From: Gemmatimonadota bacterium
GTDB taxonomy: Bacteria > Gemmatimonadota > Gemmatimonadetes > Gemmatimonadales > GWC2-71-9
NCBI GenBank assembly: GCA_016713785.1
Contig: JADJOM010000001.1
Coordinates: 744,001-808,000 of the forward strand
Length of the DNA stretch: 64,000 bases
Reading direction: 5' to 3'
Translations under genes and position numbers: made by a program
The notes under the pieces: model-generated
The model's input: only the letters and a program-made list of their open reading frames with translations
Told to the model about the DNA's origin: nothing
Databases searched by the model: none
Shown here: positions 41,688-52,395 of the stretch, in pieces
How positions within the stretch are numbered: the stretch's first letter is position 1
How the letters are laid out: each line of letters opens with the position of its first letter

Positions 41688-44327
41688 CTACCTCCCGCCG
41701 CCGCTCCCCCGCACCACCCCCTCCGCCCGGCCCTGTGCCGGGCCGAGGGCTGTTTCGGCCACGACCCGCACCTGCTCCGCGGTGACCGCGCGATAGCGCT
41801 CCGCCGTGCCCTCGAGGTCGGCCAGGCCCCCACCCGCCAGCCAGGCCTCGAGGATCTCCGCCAGCACGGAGCTGCCGCTCTGGCGCCCCACCGCGGTCTG
41901 TCCCGCGAGGTAGCTCGTGGCCTGGGCCAGCTCGGTGGCGCTCACCCGCTCCGCCGCGAACCGCGACAGCTCCCGCAGCATCTCGCGACGAGCCTCCTCC
42001 TCCCGCTCGGGTGCGGTGGCGATGTACGCGAGAAACGCCCCGCCGCGCGCCTTCTGCCAGGATGACGCCAGGACCGTGTACGCCAGCGAACGGCGGTCAC
42101 GCAGGGCCTCGAAGAGCCGGCCCCCGAGCCCGCTGGCCACGGCGCTCCACACCTCCGCCGCGTGGCGTGACGGGTCGCGACGGGCCGGACCGGGAAAGGC
42201 CATCGCGAATGCCGTCTGCGCCTTTTCCCGCATGACCACGCGCGGTGCGCCCGCGGCCGGGAATTGCCACGCCACCGGCTGGGCCAGGCTGGCGGGCGCG
42301 CGCACGGCGTCCCCGAACACGCCGCCGAGCAGGCCCATCGCCGTCTCGGGATCGAGGTCGCCCACCGCCACCACCACCCCGCGGGGCCCGAGCAGCGCCC
42401 GCCGGTGCCAGGCGCGGACCTGGTCTGGGGTGATGCCGGCCAGATCGGCTGGCAGGCCGAGCGCGGGAACGCCGTAGCCCTGCTGGCCGAACAGCTCCGC
42501 GAACGCAAGCTGGAACGGATAGCGGAACATGTCGTCTGCGGCCTGCGTGGTTTCCTCGACCAGCAGACGACGCTCGGCTTCCACGTGCGGCGCATCGTAG
42601 GACGGCGCGGTCAGGACCCGCGCCAGGAGGTCGGCTGCCGGCGCCAGGCCACTCGCAAGCACCGAGGTGCTGAAGCCGAGCCAGTCCAGCGCCACGCTGC
42701 CGCCGAGGGTGCCCCCGAGCCGCTCGAAGGCAAACGCGAGGCCGGTGGCGTCGAGGTCCCCGGCACCGCGGATGGCGCTGCGCACCGCCAGGGCGCTCAC
42801 GCCCGCCTGCCCGGCGGGATCGAACTCCACCCGCGGCACATAGACCCCGAGGTGCACCAGCGGCACGCCGGGCTTGCGGCGCACCAGCAGATCAAACCCC
42901 GGCAGCGCGGCATGGTGCACCTCCGCCACGCACGCGCCCGCCGTCGTGACTCCGCGCGCCCGCCTGACGGTGGCCGCTGGCGCGGCCACCGGCACCGGCC
43001 ACCCACGGGTCCGCGGGGCGCCGGCGGCCTCGAAGGCGCGTACCAGGTCGGCGGTGGTCAACTCGGCCCCGCGGTCGCGGGGCAGGTAGGTGACGGCGCT
43101 GACGGCCCCGGGATCGAGCACCTGGGCCGCGGCGTCGCGCACCTCCCCGGCCGGGGTGCCGCGGAGCTGCTCGAAGTCCCGGTCGAGCAGCCGGTAGTCA
43201 CCCAGCGCTTCGGCGGCGGCGAGCGCGGCGGCCCGGCCGTCCATGTCTTCCAGCCGTCGCGACCAGCGCGCCAGCAGCAGGGTGCGCGTCCGCTCGAGAT
43301 CGTCGTCGGCCGGCCCGTCGGTGGCCAGGCGCGACGCCGCCGCGGCAAGCTCCCCGACGACGGCGGGGAGGCGGTCGGGGTCGCAGTCGGCGCCGAGGGT
43401 GAAGGTGCCGAGTTCGGTGGGGGAGTAGTGGTAGGCGCTCACGGCGGTGGCCAGGCCGGGCTCGCGCAACGCCCGGTACAGCCAGCTGCCGCGCCCGGAG
43501 GCCAGGACGCCCGCGGCCAGGTCGAGCGGGATGGCCCGCGGATCGAGCGCCGGGACGCCGCGCCAGCCGAGCGCCACCTCGGCCTGGCTCACGTCCCCGC
43601 GGAGCGTCCGCGCGCGCACCTCGCGACGGTCCGGCTCGGCGGGGGACGGATCCACGGCGCCGGGCGCCGGCGCCCACCCGCCGTACGCCGCGCGGCCCTG
43701 CGCGAGCATCTCCGCCTCGTCCACGTCGCCCACCAGGGCGACGACGGTCCGCTCCGGCACGTAGCGCGAGGCGTAGTAGCCGTGCACGTCGGCACGGGTG
43801 AAGCCGGCGAGGTCCTTCTCGTACCCGATGCGCCAGCGGCGGATGCGGTGGTGGTCGTACATCACCTCGTGCAGCGTCTCCGCGGTGACCGCGCCGGGGT
43901 TGTCCAGCTTGCGCCGGGCCTCCTGGATGATCACCTGCAGCTCGCGGGCGAGCTCGTCGGCGTCGATGGCCGCGTGCATCAGCGCGTCGCTCTGGATGGC
44001 GATCGCCTCGCGCAGGTGGTCGGCCGGGAGCACCACGTAGTAGGTGGTGTGATCGTAGCCGGTGCCGGCGTTGAGGTAGCCGCCGGCGGCCTTGGTGTCC
44101 CGGGCGATCTGCCCCGGCCCGCGGCTCGGCGTGCCCTTGAAGAACATGTGCTCCAGCACGTGCGAGATCCCGGCCCAGCGGTCCGGTTCGTCGAAGAACC
44201 CGGCCTTCACGTGGGTCACCACGGCGGCCACGGGGGCGGAGCGGTCGCGCTGGACCAGGAGCGTGAGGCCGTTGGGCAGCACCTCGCGGCGCACGCCGGC
44301 GGTCCAGGCGGCAGGGGTGGTGGTCAT
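41688..44327 (-). CDS. Two-domain M16 metalloprotease (PqqF-type candidate)
   Basis: An 879-aa fused M16 protease. The N-terminal half has the inverted zinc motif H56-V-L-E-H60 and a downstream ARELQVIIQEARRKLDNP segment with the third ligand region. The second half (from about residue 430) repeats the fold without the zinc motif, as in PqqF and pitrilysin-like enzymes. I start it at ATG 44327; the longer reading frame lies in the TPR gene. In PQQ biosynthesis an M16 protease cuts the crosslinked PqqA peptide. pqqA is 6.3 kb away, so the link is plausible but unproven; processing proteases of general use look the same. Confidence 0.85.
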   Translation of the reverse strand: MTTTPAAWTAGVRREVLPNGLTLLVQRDRSAPVAAVVTHVKAGFFDEPDRWAGISHVLEHMFFKGTPSRGPGQIARDTKAAGGYLNAGTGYDHTTYYVVLPADHLREAIAIQSDALMHAAIDADELARELQVIIQEARRKLDNPGAVTAETLHEVMYDHHRIRRWRIGYEKDLAGFTRADVHGYYASRYVPERTVVALVGDVDEAEMLAQGRAAYGGWAPAPGAVDPSPAEPDRREVRARTLRGDVSQAEVALGWRGVPALDPRAIPLDLAAGVLASGRGSWLYRALREPGLATAVSAYHYSPTELGTFTLGADCDPDRLPAVVGELAAAASRLATDGPADDDLERTRTLLLARWSRRLEDMDGRAAALAAAEALGDYRLLDRDFEQLRGTPAGEVRDAAAQVLDPGAVSAVTYLPRDRGAELTTADLVRAFEAAGAPRTRGWPVPVAAPAATVRRARGVTTAGACVAEVHHAALPGFDLLVRRKPGVPLVHLGVYVPRVEFDPAGQAGVSALAVRSAIRGAGDLDATGLAFAFERLGGTLGGSVALDWLGFSTSVLASGLAPAADLLARVLTAPSYDAPHVEAERRLLVEETTQAADDMFRYPFQLAFAELFGQQGYGVPALGLPADLAGITPDQVRAWHRRALLGPRGVVVAVGDLDPETAMGLLGGVFGDAVRAPASLAQPVAWQFPAAGAPRVVMREKAQTAFAMAFPGPARRDPSRHAAEVWSAVASGLGGRLFEALRDRRSLAYTVLASSWQKARGGAFLAYIATAPEREEEARREMLRELSRFAAERVSATELAQATSYLAGQTAVGRQSGSSVLAEILEAWLAGGGLADLEGTAERYRAVTAEQVRVVAETALGPAQGRAEGVVRGSGGGR

Positions 44328-44385
44328 GCGGGGAAGGGTAAAGGGAGCGCGGGAAAATGAAAAAGGGAGACGGGGAGGGGGGAAC

Positions 44386-44424
44386 GGGCCACGGGAAGCG
44401 GTGTGGCTCCGCTTCCCGTGGCCC
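44386..44424 (-). terminator. Perfect 16-bp hairpin before the M16 gene
   Basis: The arms 44386-44401 and 44409-44424 are perfectly complementary, with a 7-nt loop. On the minus strand a stretch with CTTTTTCATTTT follows about 20 nt later. It ends the frameshifted TPR gene, 25 bp away. Its arm includes CGGGAAGCGG, similar to motifs at 21-40 and 53884-53897. Confidence 0.7.
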
Positions 44425-44448
44425 TGGCTCTCCCCCTGACCGCCGGCG

Positions 44449-45565
44449 CTACTGGATGATGCGCACCACGCCGGCGCGGGCGCTGCCGCGCATGAACGCC
44501 TCGGCGTCGGTGGTGGGGATGACCACCCCGGTTTCCGCGGCGCCGCGGCGGGCCAGGTCGGCCATGAACTCGCTGAGGGGCGCATCGGCCCACTCGCGCT
44601 CGGCCCGCTTCATCTCGTCGAGGATCTCGTCCCAGGTGCCGCGGATGGTCCGGCCGCTGAGCGTGGCGACGGTGTGGGTCCCCGCGGGGAGCGGCCGCTT
44701 CTGCATCGCCTGCAGCTCGGTGAGCAGGGTGCCGAACAGCTCGAGCTGCGTCGGGTCGCGGGTGGTGCCGTCGGGCTGCAGCGCCTCGACCTCGGCCAGC
44801 ATGGTGTCGAGCGGGTCGGGCTCGCCGGAGACCTCGAGCAGCCGGGCATGCCAGGGGCGCAGCTCGGGATCGTCCTCGCGCAGCCGGAACACGGTCTTCT
44901 TGAGCTCCACGTAGCGCCAGATGCCGAGCTCGTCGAAGTGATCCTCCGGCACGGTCTGGTGCAGGTGGTGCATCGCGGCCTCGGACTCGCCCCGGTCGTA
45001 GAGCATGTTGGCGAGGTAGATCCGGGCCTCGCTGTATTGCGGATCGATCTGCAGCGCGGCGCAGCCAGTAGAGCGCGCCGGAATCGTCGTTGATGCGGTG
45101 GCAGGCGTAGCCCACGCAGGCGGCGGCCTCGGGGCAGTCGGGCTGGGCGTTGACGGCGTACTCGAAGAACTGCTGCGCGGCGGCGACGAGGCCCTCGCGG
45201 AAGAGCGCGCGGCCGATCTGCAGCATCAGCTCGTGGTCTTCACGGAATCCGAGGGAGAGGATGCGGTCGAAGGCGGCCAGCGCGGGGGCCCGCTGCCCCA
45301 GCTTGAGCAGCACCTCGCCGTAGCCGGCGAGGGTATCCTCGTGATCGGGATCGAGGGCCAGCGCGCGCTCGAAGTTCTGGCGCGCCCAGGCGTAGTCCTC
45401 GCGCGCGAGGTAGGCGTACGCCAGCCCCACGTGGAGCTCTACGGCGTTGGGATAGAGCTGGAGACCTTCCCGGAGGAGATCGAGGGCCTCGTCGAAGCGG
45501 CCTTCGTTGTAGAGCTGGTGCGCATGTTCATCGTAATCGTCGGAGCTGAGGAACCGTTCCGGCAT
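44449..45565 (-). pseudogene. TPR-repeat protein, frameshifted
   Basis: One protein read in two frames. The first frame starts at ATG 45565 (MPERFLSSDDYDEHAHQLYN) and encodes consecutive TPR units up to NDDSGALYW; the second continues with ALQIDPQYSEARIYLANMLY and then a C-terminal part with DEILDEMKRAEREWADAPL. The break is near 45053-45067. Spacing of TPR consensus residues suggests two bases are missing (or one extra). Intact, it would be about 371 aa, probably a cytosolic scaffold. It may be a true pseudogene or a sequencing/assembly error; the second frame is otherwise undamaged. Confidence 0.8.
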
Positions 45566-45909
45566 CAGGGAGGGCCTCCGGCGGTGAGTATGGGACAAGG
45601 TAGGTAGACCCCGCGGCGGGGACAAGAGCTTGCGCGGTCACGGCTTGGGCACGGTCGCGGGGGCCCGGCAACCGAAACCGCGACCGTTGACGGACCGGGG
45701 GCCGGAGAACCTGCGCCCGAACCGACCACACGCAGGTCGACCGCCACATCACCCCGATCGCCCCCAGGGTGGCGGCCTTCGTGCGCGACGACCGCGGCCC
45801 CCCGCTCGCTGCTGCGCTTCGTCCGGACCAGCCGGACCCAGGGCGGCGGCCCGACGGCCCACGAGGCTCGGGCGCCGCCCCCGGCGCGCCGTGGTAGATT
45901 CTCCCCTCC
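45566..45909. other. Divergent intergenic region with long inverted repeat
   Basis: A 344-bp gap between the TPR gene and the decarboxylase. ACGGTCGCGG (45651-45660) pairs perfectly with CCGCGACCGT (45678-45687) around a 17-nt loop. Other short C/G hairpins are present near 45609. Reading frames through it lack family features. No promoter box stands out. A structured RNA leader or operator is possible. Confidence 0.4.
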
Positions 45910-47367
45910 ATGCCCTTGCCCGACCCGATCCTCGACGCGCTTGCCGACGACGCCTCCCGCGACGCCGGCGAGCGCGTGCTCGACCTCGTGGCGCGCTACC
46001 TGGCCCAGACCGGCCGCGGCGAGGGCCCGGTCTCGACCGCGCGCACCGCGGCAGAACTCGCCGCGCGCTTCGCCGGCCCGCTCCCGACCGGAGGCCACCC
46101 GCTCGCCGAGGTCCTCGAGCGCCTGGAGCGCGAGGTGCTCGGCGACGTCACCCGCCTCACCCACCCGATGTACATGGGGCACCAGGTCTCGGCGCCGCTC
46201 CCGGCCACCATCTGGATCGAGGCACTGATCAGCGCGGTGAACGGCTCCACCGCCGTGCGCGAGATGGCCCCCAGCGCCAACGCCATCGAGCACCAGCTGG
46301 TGCGCTGGTTCGGCGCGCTCGCGGGCTACGGCCCCGCCTGCGGCGGCACCCTTACCTCCGGCGGCACCGAGGCCACCTTCTCCGCGCTGCTCGCGGCCCG
46401 CGCCGCGGCGCTCCCCGACGCCTGGGAGCAGGGCGTCGGGGCCAACCCGCCGGTGGTGGTCTATGGCGAACAGGCCCACTACGCCGTGACCCGCGCCATC
46501 GGCGCCCTGGGCCTCGGGCTCCGCTCGGGCATCCCCGTCCCGATGCGCGACTGGCACATGGACGTGGCGGCCCTCCGCGCCACCCTCGATCGCCTGGCCC
46601 GCGAAGGCCGCGCGGTCATGGCCGTGGTGGCGACCGCCGGCTCCACGCCGGTCGGCGCCTTCGACGACCTCGAGGCCATCGGCGCGGAGTGCGAACGGCG
46701 CGGGCTGTGGCTGCATGTCGATGGCGCGCACGGCGCGTCGGCGCTCCTCTCGGAGCGGCACCGGCACCGCCTGGCCGGAATCGCGCGGGCACGCTCGATC
46801 GCCTGGGACCCGCACAAGATGATGCTGCTGCCGCTGGCCGCCGGGCTGGTGCTGGTGCGCGAGGAGCGGGACCTCGACCAGGCCTTCGCCCAGCGGGCGC
46901 CCTACCTGTTCCACGGCGCGGCGGGCGAGCGGGTCTGGGACCAGGGCGTCCGGAGCTTCCAGTGCTCCCGCCGCGCCGACGCGATCAAGCTCTGGCTCGC
47001 GCTCGAGCGCTACGGCGCCGACGGCATCGGCCGGCTCTACGACCGCCTCTGCGACATGACCACCACGCTGCACCGGCTGGTCGAGGCCCATCCCGCGTTC
47101 GCGGCGGTCCACGCCCCCGAGGCGAACATCCTCTGTTTCCGCTACACCGGCGGGGGCACCGTCACCGGCGAGGCGCTCGACCAGCTCAACTTCGCGCTGC
47201 GCCAGCGCTACAATCGCTCCGGCGAGGGGTGGATCACCACCACCGTCCTCGGCGGGCAGCGGGTGCTGCGCACCACCCTCATGAACCCGCGTACCGCGCC
47301 GGAGCACCTCGAGCGGCTGCTGGCGGGGCTCGCCGGCCTGGGCCAGGCGCTGGAGCGCAACACCTGA
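45910..47367 (+). CDS. PLP-dependent group II decarboxylase
   Basis: A 485-aa cytosolic enzyme of the glutamate/aromatic amino acid/diaminobutyrate decarboxylase family. GGTLTSGGTEATFSALLAAR is the cofactor phosphate loop, LHVDGAHGAS holds the Asp that pairs with the pyridine nitrogen, and WDPHKMMLLPL carries the Schiff-base Lys303. The substrate is not clear: sequence alone does not separate glutamate, aspartate and aromatic types. Confidence 0.88.
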   Translation: MPLPDPILDALADDASRDAGERVLDLVARYLAQTGRGEGPVSTARTAAELAARFAGPLPTGGHPLAEVLERLEREVLGDVTRLTHPMYMGHQVSAPLPATIWIEALISAVNGSTAVREMAPSANAIEHQLVRWFGALAGYGPACGGTLTSGGTEATFSALLAARAAALPDAWEQGVGANPPVVVYGEQAHYAVTRAIGALGLGLRSGIPVPMRDWHMDVAALRATLDRLAREGRAVMAVVATAGSTPVGAFDDLEAIGAECERRGLWLHVDGAHGASALLSERHRHRLAGIARARSIAWDPHKMMLLPLAAGLVLVREERDLDQAFAQRAPYLFHGAAGERVWDQGVRSFQCSRRADAIKLWLALERYGADGIGRLYDRLCDMTTTLHRLVEAHPAFAAVHAPEANILCFRYTGGGTVTGEALDQLNFALRQRYNRSGEGWITTTVLGGQRVLRTTLMNPRTAPEHLERLLAGLAGLGQALERNT

Positions 47368-47443
47368 CCGAGCGCCGGGCCGCGGCCGCCCCCCGGCCCC
47401 GGCGCCCCTTCCCCCTGCCTGCCGCGCGGCGCTAATTCCCGGC

Positions 47444-48969
47444 ATGACCTTCCAGCGCAAGCTCCTGCTCGGCGTGTCGCTGATGGTGCTGCCCGCCCTG
47501 CTCATCGGCGTGGAGGCCATCCGCAGCAACGCACTGGAGCAGCGCGCCCTGGCGACGCTCGGCGACCGCCTGGGCCGCAGCCGCACCTACGCCGAACTCG
47601 AGACGGCGATGTTCAACCAGACCGAGGTGGTCTGGCGCTACCTGACGGGCCTGGATCCCGGCGCGCGCAAGGAGTACCAGCTGGCGGGCGAGGTGGTGCA
47701 GTACTGGTACGACCGCTGGCGCGCGGAGCTCGGGCCCGACGAGGCGCCGCTCGCGGAGCAGGTCTGGGCCCTGCAGCGGCAGTTCACCCGGATGAGCGAC
47801 AGCGTCTTCGGTCTCGCTGACCGCGGGGACCGCGCCCTCGCCTACCGCACCGCGCAGCTCGAGCTCCGCACCCGGCTGCAGCCGGCACTCACCGCGCTCA
47901 ACCGCCAGGTCTACCGCCGCACCCGCGAGACCAGCGTCACGGGGGCCTTCGCCGGGGTGGCCGCCATCGTGCGCAACGAGCAGCGCGCGCTCATCGCGAT
48001 CTTCCTGGTGGCGGTGGTGGCGGGGCTCGTCGCGGCCTGGCTCATGGCGCGGAGCCTGGCCCGGCCCATCAACGAGCTGCGCGCCGCGATGGCGGTGGTG
48101 GCGCAGGGCAACCTGGAGCACCCGATCGAGGCCCGCTCGCACGACGAGATCGGGGAGCTGGCGCGCTCGTTCGCGCAGATGACGGGGAGCCTGCGGCAGT
48201 CGCGGGCGGACATGCTCGGGCTGACCGAGCAGCTGCAGGGCAAGGTGGCCCAGCTGGAACGGGCACAGGCGCAGCTCGTGCAGTCGGAGAAGCTGGCCTC
48301 GATCGGCGAGATGTCCGCGGCGGTGGCTCACGGCCTCAAGAACCCGCTGGCCAGCCTGCGGGCCTCCGCCCAGCTGGTGCTCCGCCACCCCCAGTCGCCG
48401 GCGGCGCCGGAACAGCTCGCGGCGATCATCGCCGAGGTGGACCGGCTCGACCGCCGGATCACCCACCTCCTTGCCTTCTCGCGCCCGGCGCCCTTTCGTC
48501 CGCTGCCGGAGCGGGTGGCGACCCTGGTACAGCAGGTGCTGCCGGCCTTCGCCGAGCGCGGCCGGGCCCAGGGGGTGGTTCACGACCTCCGTCTGCCCGA
48601 CGACCTCCCCGACATCGCGGCCGACGCCGTCAAACTGGAGCAGACGCTGGTCGAGCTCATCTCCAACGCCCATGACGCCATGCCGGACGGCGGACGCCTC
48701 ACCCTCGCGGCAGACGCGGTGCCGGGCGCCGATGGCCGGCCCGGCGTGCGGCTGACGCTGACCGACACCGGCCGCGGCATCGCCCCGGAGGCGATGCCAC
48801 AGGTGGGGCAGCCCTTCTTCACCACCCGCCCGGAGGGCACCGGGCTCGGCGTGGCCACGGCGCGCCGGTTCGTGGAGCAGCACGGCGGCACCCTGCACCT
48901 CGCGAGCGAGCGGGGGCGTGGCACGACCGTCACCCTCTGGCTGCCCACCGCGGCGGCCGGGAGCCAGGC

Positions 48970-48973
<4 letters not shown>
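47444..48973 (+). CDS. Membrane sensor histidine kinase
   Basis: A 509-aa kinase with an N-terminal membrane helix (about 7-25), a helical periplasmic sensor region (about 30-180), a second helix (about 185-205) and HAMP linker (SLARPINELRAAMAVVAQGN). A coiled coil leads to the HisKA box with His296 in AVAHGLKNPLASLR; the ATPase domain has N, G1 and G2 boxes (ELISNAHDAM, DTGRGIAPE, GTGLGVATARRF). It is coupled to the NtrC-type regulator (ATGA). The helical sensor type gives no ligand. Confidence 0.93.
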
Positions 48974-50376
<1,403 letters not shown>

Positions 50377-50594
50377 TACGGCCCAGTTGGGTTACCTCAC
50401 CCAGCACGTGGTGCCCGGCCGGAATCCGGGCACATGGCGGGTAACACGAATGCTGTTCGGCAGTTAGGCTGGCCGTCCTGACCCATGGCCGCCCGGCACG
50501 CGCTCTGCGTTCTTCCGGGCGACGTCAGGAGTTCCCTCTTCCTGGCTGGGTGGTTCCACCCAACGACAGCCTACCTCTCAGCGGAGCAGCGACC
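50377..50594 (+). promoter_or_regulatory. Structured leader upstream of pqqA
   Basis: This 218-bp gap has a perfect 8-bp hairpin (50411-50418 with 50426-50433) flanked by GTTACC/GGTAAC arms about 25 bp out on either side, and a second hairpin GGGTGG-TT-CCACCC (50548-50561) flanked by GGCT/AGCC. No good sigma70 or sigma54 box is visible. The first hairpin could end the kinase-regulator transcript or be part of a longer RNA fold. GGAG precedes the pqqA ATG. Confidence 0.45.
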
Positions 50595-50669
50595 ATGACC
50601 TGGACCAAGCCCGAAGCCGAAGTCGTCGCCGTGACCATGGAAGTCACCGCGTACGTCGCAACCCTCTAA
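50595..50669 (+). CDS. pqqA: PQQ precursor peptide PqqA
   Basis: A 24-aa ribosomal peptide, too short for usual gene calls. It begins MTWTKPE like other PqqA peptides and has the crosslinked pair in EVTAY: Glu16 and Tyr20, with three residues between, as in known PqqA. PqqE joins these two side chains, and the product is cut out and oxidised to PQQ. It sits 60 bp before pqqB with a terminator-like hairpin between. Identity is secured by the pattern plus position. Confidence 0.93.
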   Translation: MTWTKPEAEVVAVTMEVTAYVATL

Positions 50670-50684
50670 GGTCCGACGCACCGG

Positions 50685-50713
50685 ACGGGGCTCGCGATCA
50701 TCGCGGGCCCCGT
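50685..50713 (+). terminator. Hairpin between pqqA and pqqB
   Basis: A 13-bp stem with one G-T pair (50685-50697 with 50701-50713) and a 3-nt loop, followed by TTCCATTTCC. It lies 16 bp after the pqqA stop. Partial termination here would give more pqqA than pqqB-E transcript. Confidence 0.75.
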
Positions 50714-50729
50714 TTCCATTTCCGCTCCC

Positions 50730-51638
50730 ATGGACGTCATCCTCCTCGGCACCGCGGCGGGCGGCGGGTTCCCCCAGTGGAACTGCTGGTGCCCCCCCTG
50801 CCGGATCGCGCGGACGGACCCGGCCCGGGCCCATCCCCGCAGCCAGTCGTCGGCGGCCGTCTCCGCCGATGGCCGGCGCTGGTTCCTGCTCAACGCGTCG
50901 CCCGACGTGCGCGACCAGCTGCGCCACCTCGACGGCCGCCCCCCGGACGCGCTGCGCCACGTGCCGGTCGAGGGCATCGTCCCCACCGATGCGGAACTCG
51001 ACCACACCCTCGGCATCGCCCTGCTGCGCGAGGGCCGGCGGCTGGCGCTCTACGCCACCCGCGCCGTCCTCGAGGTCCTCAACCACGATTCGCGCATCGT
51101 GCCCGTCACCTTCGCCTTTGCCCGGGTCGCGGAACACGAACTGGCCCTCGATGCGCCGGTGGAGCTCCGCTACCACGACGGCGGCGGCAGCGGGCTTCTG
51201 GTCACGCCCTTTGCCGTGCCGGGCGATCCGCCGCGCTTCGCGCGCCGTGACCTCCCCGGCCACACGGTCGGGCTGCTGGTGACTGACCGCGGCACCGGCG
51301 GGACGCTCGCCTTCGTGCCCGGATGCGGCGGGCTCGATCCGGCACTCGCCGCGCGGCTCGCCCCGGCCGACCTGCTCCTCTTCGACGGCACCTTCTGGGC
51401 CGACGACGAGATGATCCGGCTCGGCCTCTCGGAGCGCACCGCCCGGCAGATGGACCACCTCCCGGTCAGTGGCGCCGGCGGCAGCCTCGCGGTCCTCCGG
51501 CGCCTGCCCTGCGCGCGCAAGGTGTACACCCACATCAATAACTCGAACCCGATGCTCGTCGAGGACTCGCCGGAGCGCGCCGCCGTGATGGCGGCGGGCA
51601 TCCAGGTGGGCGACGACGGCATGCGCTTCCGGCTGTGA
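50730..51638 (+). CDS. pqqB: PqqB, PQQ biosynthesis metallo-hydrolase
   Basis: A 302-aa member of the metallo-beta-lactamase superfamily. GTAAGGGFPQWNCWCPPCRI is the PqqB N-terminal signature, including the structural zinc cysteines, and KVYTHINNSNPML near the end is also diagnostic. PqqB hydroxylates the tyrosine part of the intermediate in recent models. Length matches the family. Confidence 0.96.
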   Translation: MDVILLGTAAGGGFPQWNCWCPPCRIARTDPARAHPRSQSSAAVSADGRRWFLLNASPDVRDQLRHLDGRPPDALRHVPVEGIVPTDAELDHTLGIALLREGRRLALYATRAVLEVLNHDSRIVPVTFAFARVAEHELALDAPVELRYHDGGGSGLLVTPFAVPGDPPRFARRDLPGHTVGLLVTDRGTGGTLAFVPGCGGLDPALAARLAPADLLLFDGTFWADDEMIRLGLSERTARQMDHLPVSGAGGSLAVLRRLPCARKVYTHINNSNPMLVEDSPERAAVMAAGIQVGDDGMRFRL

Positions 51639-51645
51639 GCCCCCG

Positions 51646-52395
51646 ATGACCAGCGCCCTGCAGGCCTCCGCCCTCGCCACGCCGCCCCGGCCGCCGATTC
51701 CCGACCTGGTCCGGCCACTCACGCCCGAGGAGCTCGAGGCCGCCCTGCGGAACTTCCACGGCTCCTATTACGTGGAGCACCCCTTCCACCAGCACATGTA
51801 CGCCGGCACCCTGACCCGGCGGCGGTTCCAGGGCTGGGTGGCCAACCGGCTGGCGTACCAGCGGGTGGTGCCCCGGAAGGACGGGGCCATCCTCTCGAAC
51901 TGTCCCGACCCGGCGGTGCGGCGCGAGTGGCTGCAGCGGATCGTGGACCACGACGGTACCCGGCCCGGCGAGGGCGGGATCGAGCTGTGGATCCGGCTGG
52001 GCGTGGCGCTGGGGGTCCCGCGGGAGGAGATGGACGACGAGCGGCACGTCCTGCCCGCCGTCCGCACCATCTGCGAATCGTACGTCTGGTTCTGCAAGTC
52101 GAAGCCCTGGGTGGAGGGCTGCGCCAGCTCGCTGACCGAGCTGTTCGCGCCGAAGATCCACCAGCAGCGCATCGAGGCGTTTCCGAGGCACTACCCCTGG
52201 ATCCCCCCCGAGGCGCTCGACTACTTCCGCAGCCGCCTGGTCCAGGCCCCGCGGGACGTCTTGCACGGGCTCGCGATCGTGCAGCGGCACTGCACCACGG
52301 TCGAGACGCAGCAGGCGGCGTTCGAGGCGCTGCGGTTCAAGATCGAGATGCTGTGGGCCCTCATCGACGTGATCCACAATGCCTACCGCGACTGA
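51646..52395 (+). CDS. pqqC: PqqC, pyrroloquinoline-quinone synthase
   Basis: A 249-aa cofactor-free oxidase that closes the ring and performs the final eight-electron oxidation to PQQ. YVEHPFHQHMYAGTLTRRRF includes active-site histidines, and YQRVVPRKDGAI follows; CTTVETQQAAFEALRFKIEM near the end is typical of PqqC. It starts 7 bp after pqqB and overlaps pqqDE by 17 bp, so translation is coupled. Confidence 0.96.
   Translation: MTSALQASALATPPRPPIPDLVRPLTPEELEAALRNFHGSYYVEHPFHQHMYAGTLTRRRFQGWVANRLAYQRVVPRKDGAILSNCPDPAVRREWLQRIVDHDGTRPGEGGIELWIRLGVALGVPREEMDDERHVLPAVRTICESYVWFCKSKPWVEGCASSLTELFAPKIHQQRIEAFPRHYPWIPPEALDYFRSRLVQAPRDVLHGLAIVQRHCTTVETQQAAFEALRFKIEMLWALIDVIHNAYRD

Noticed and set aside
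45528..45911. 127-codon minus-strand frame in the gap before the decarboxylase
   Set aside because: Arg/Ser/Pro-rich, no ribosome site or family features, and it overlaps the TPR start.
50377..50594. Sigma54 promoter before pqqA
   Set aside because: I looked for the TGGCAC-N5-TTGC pattern because of the adjacent NtrC-type gene and found no acceptable match.
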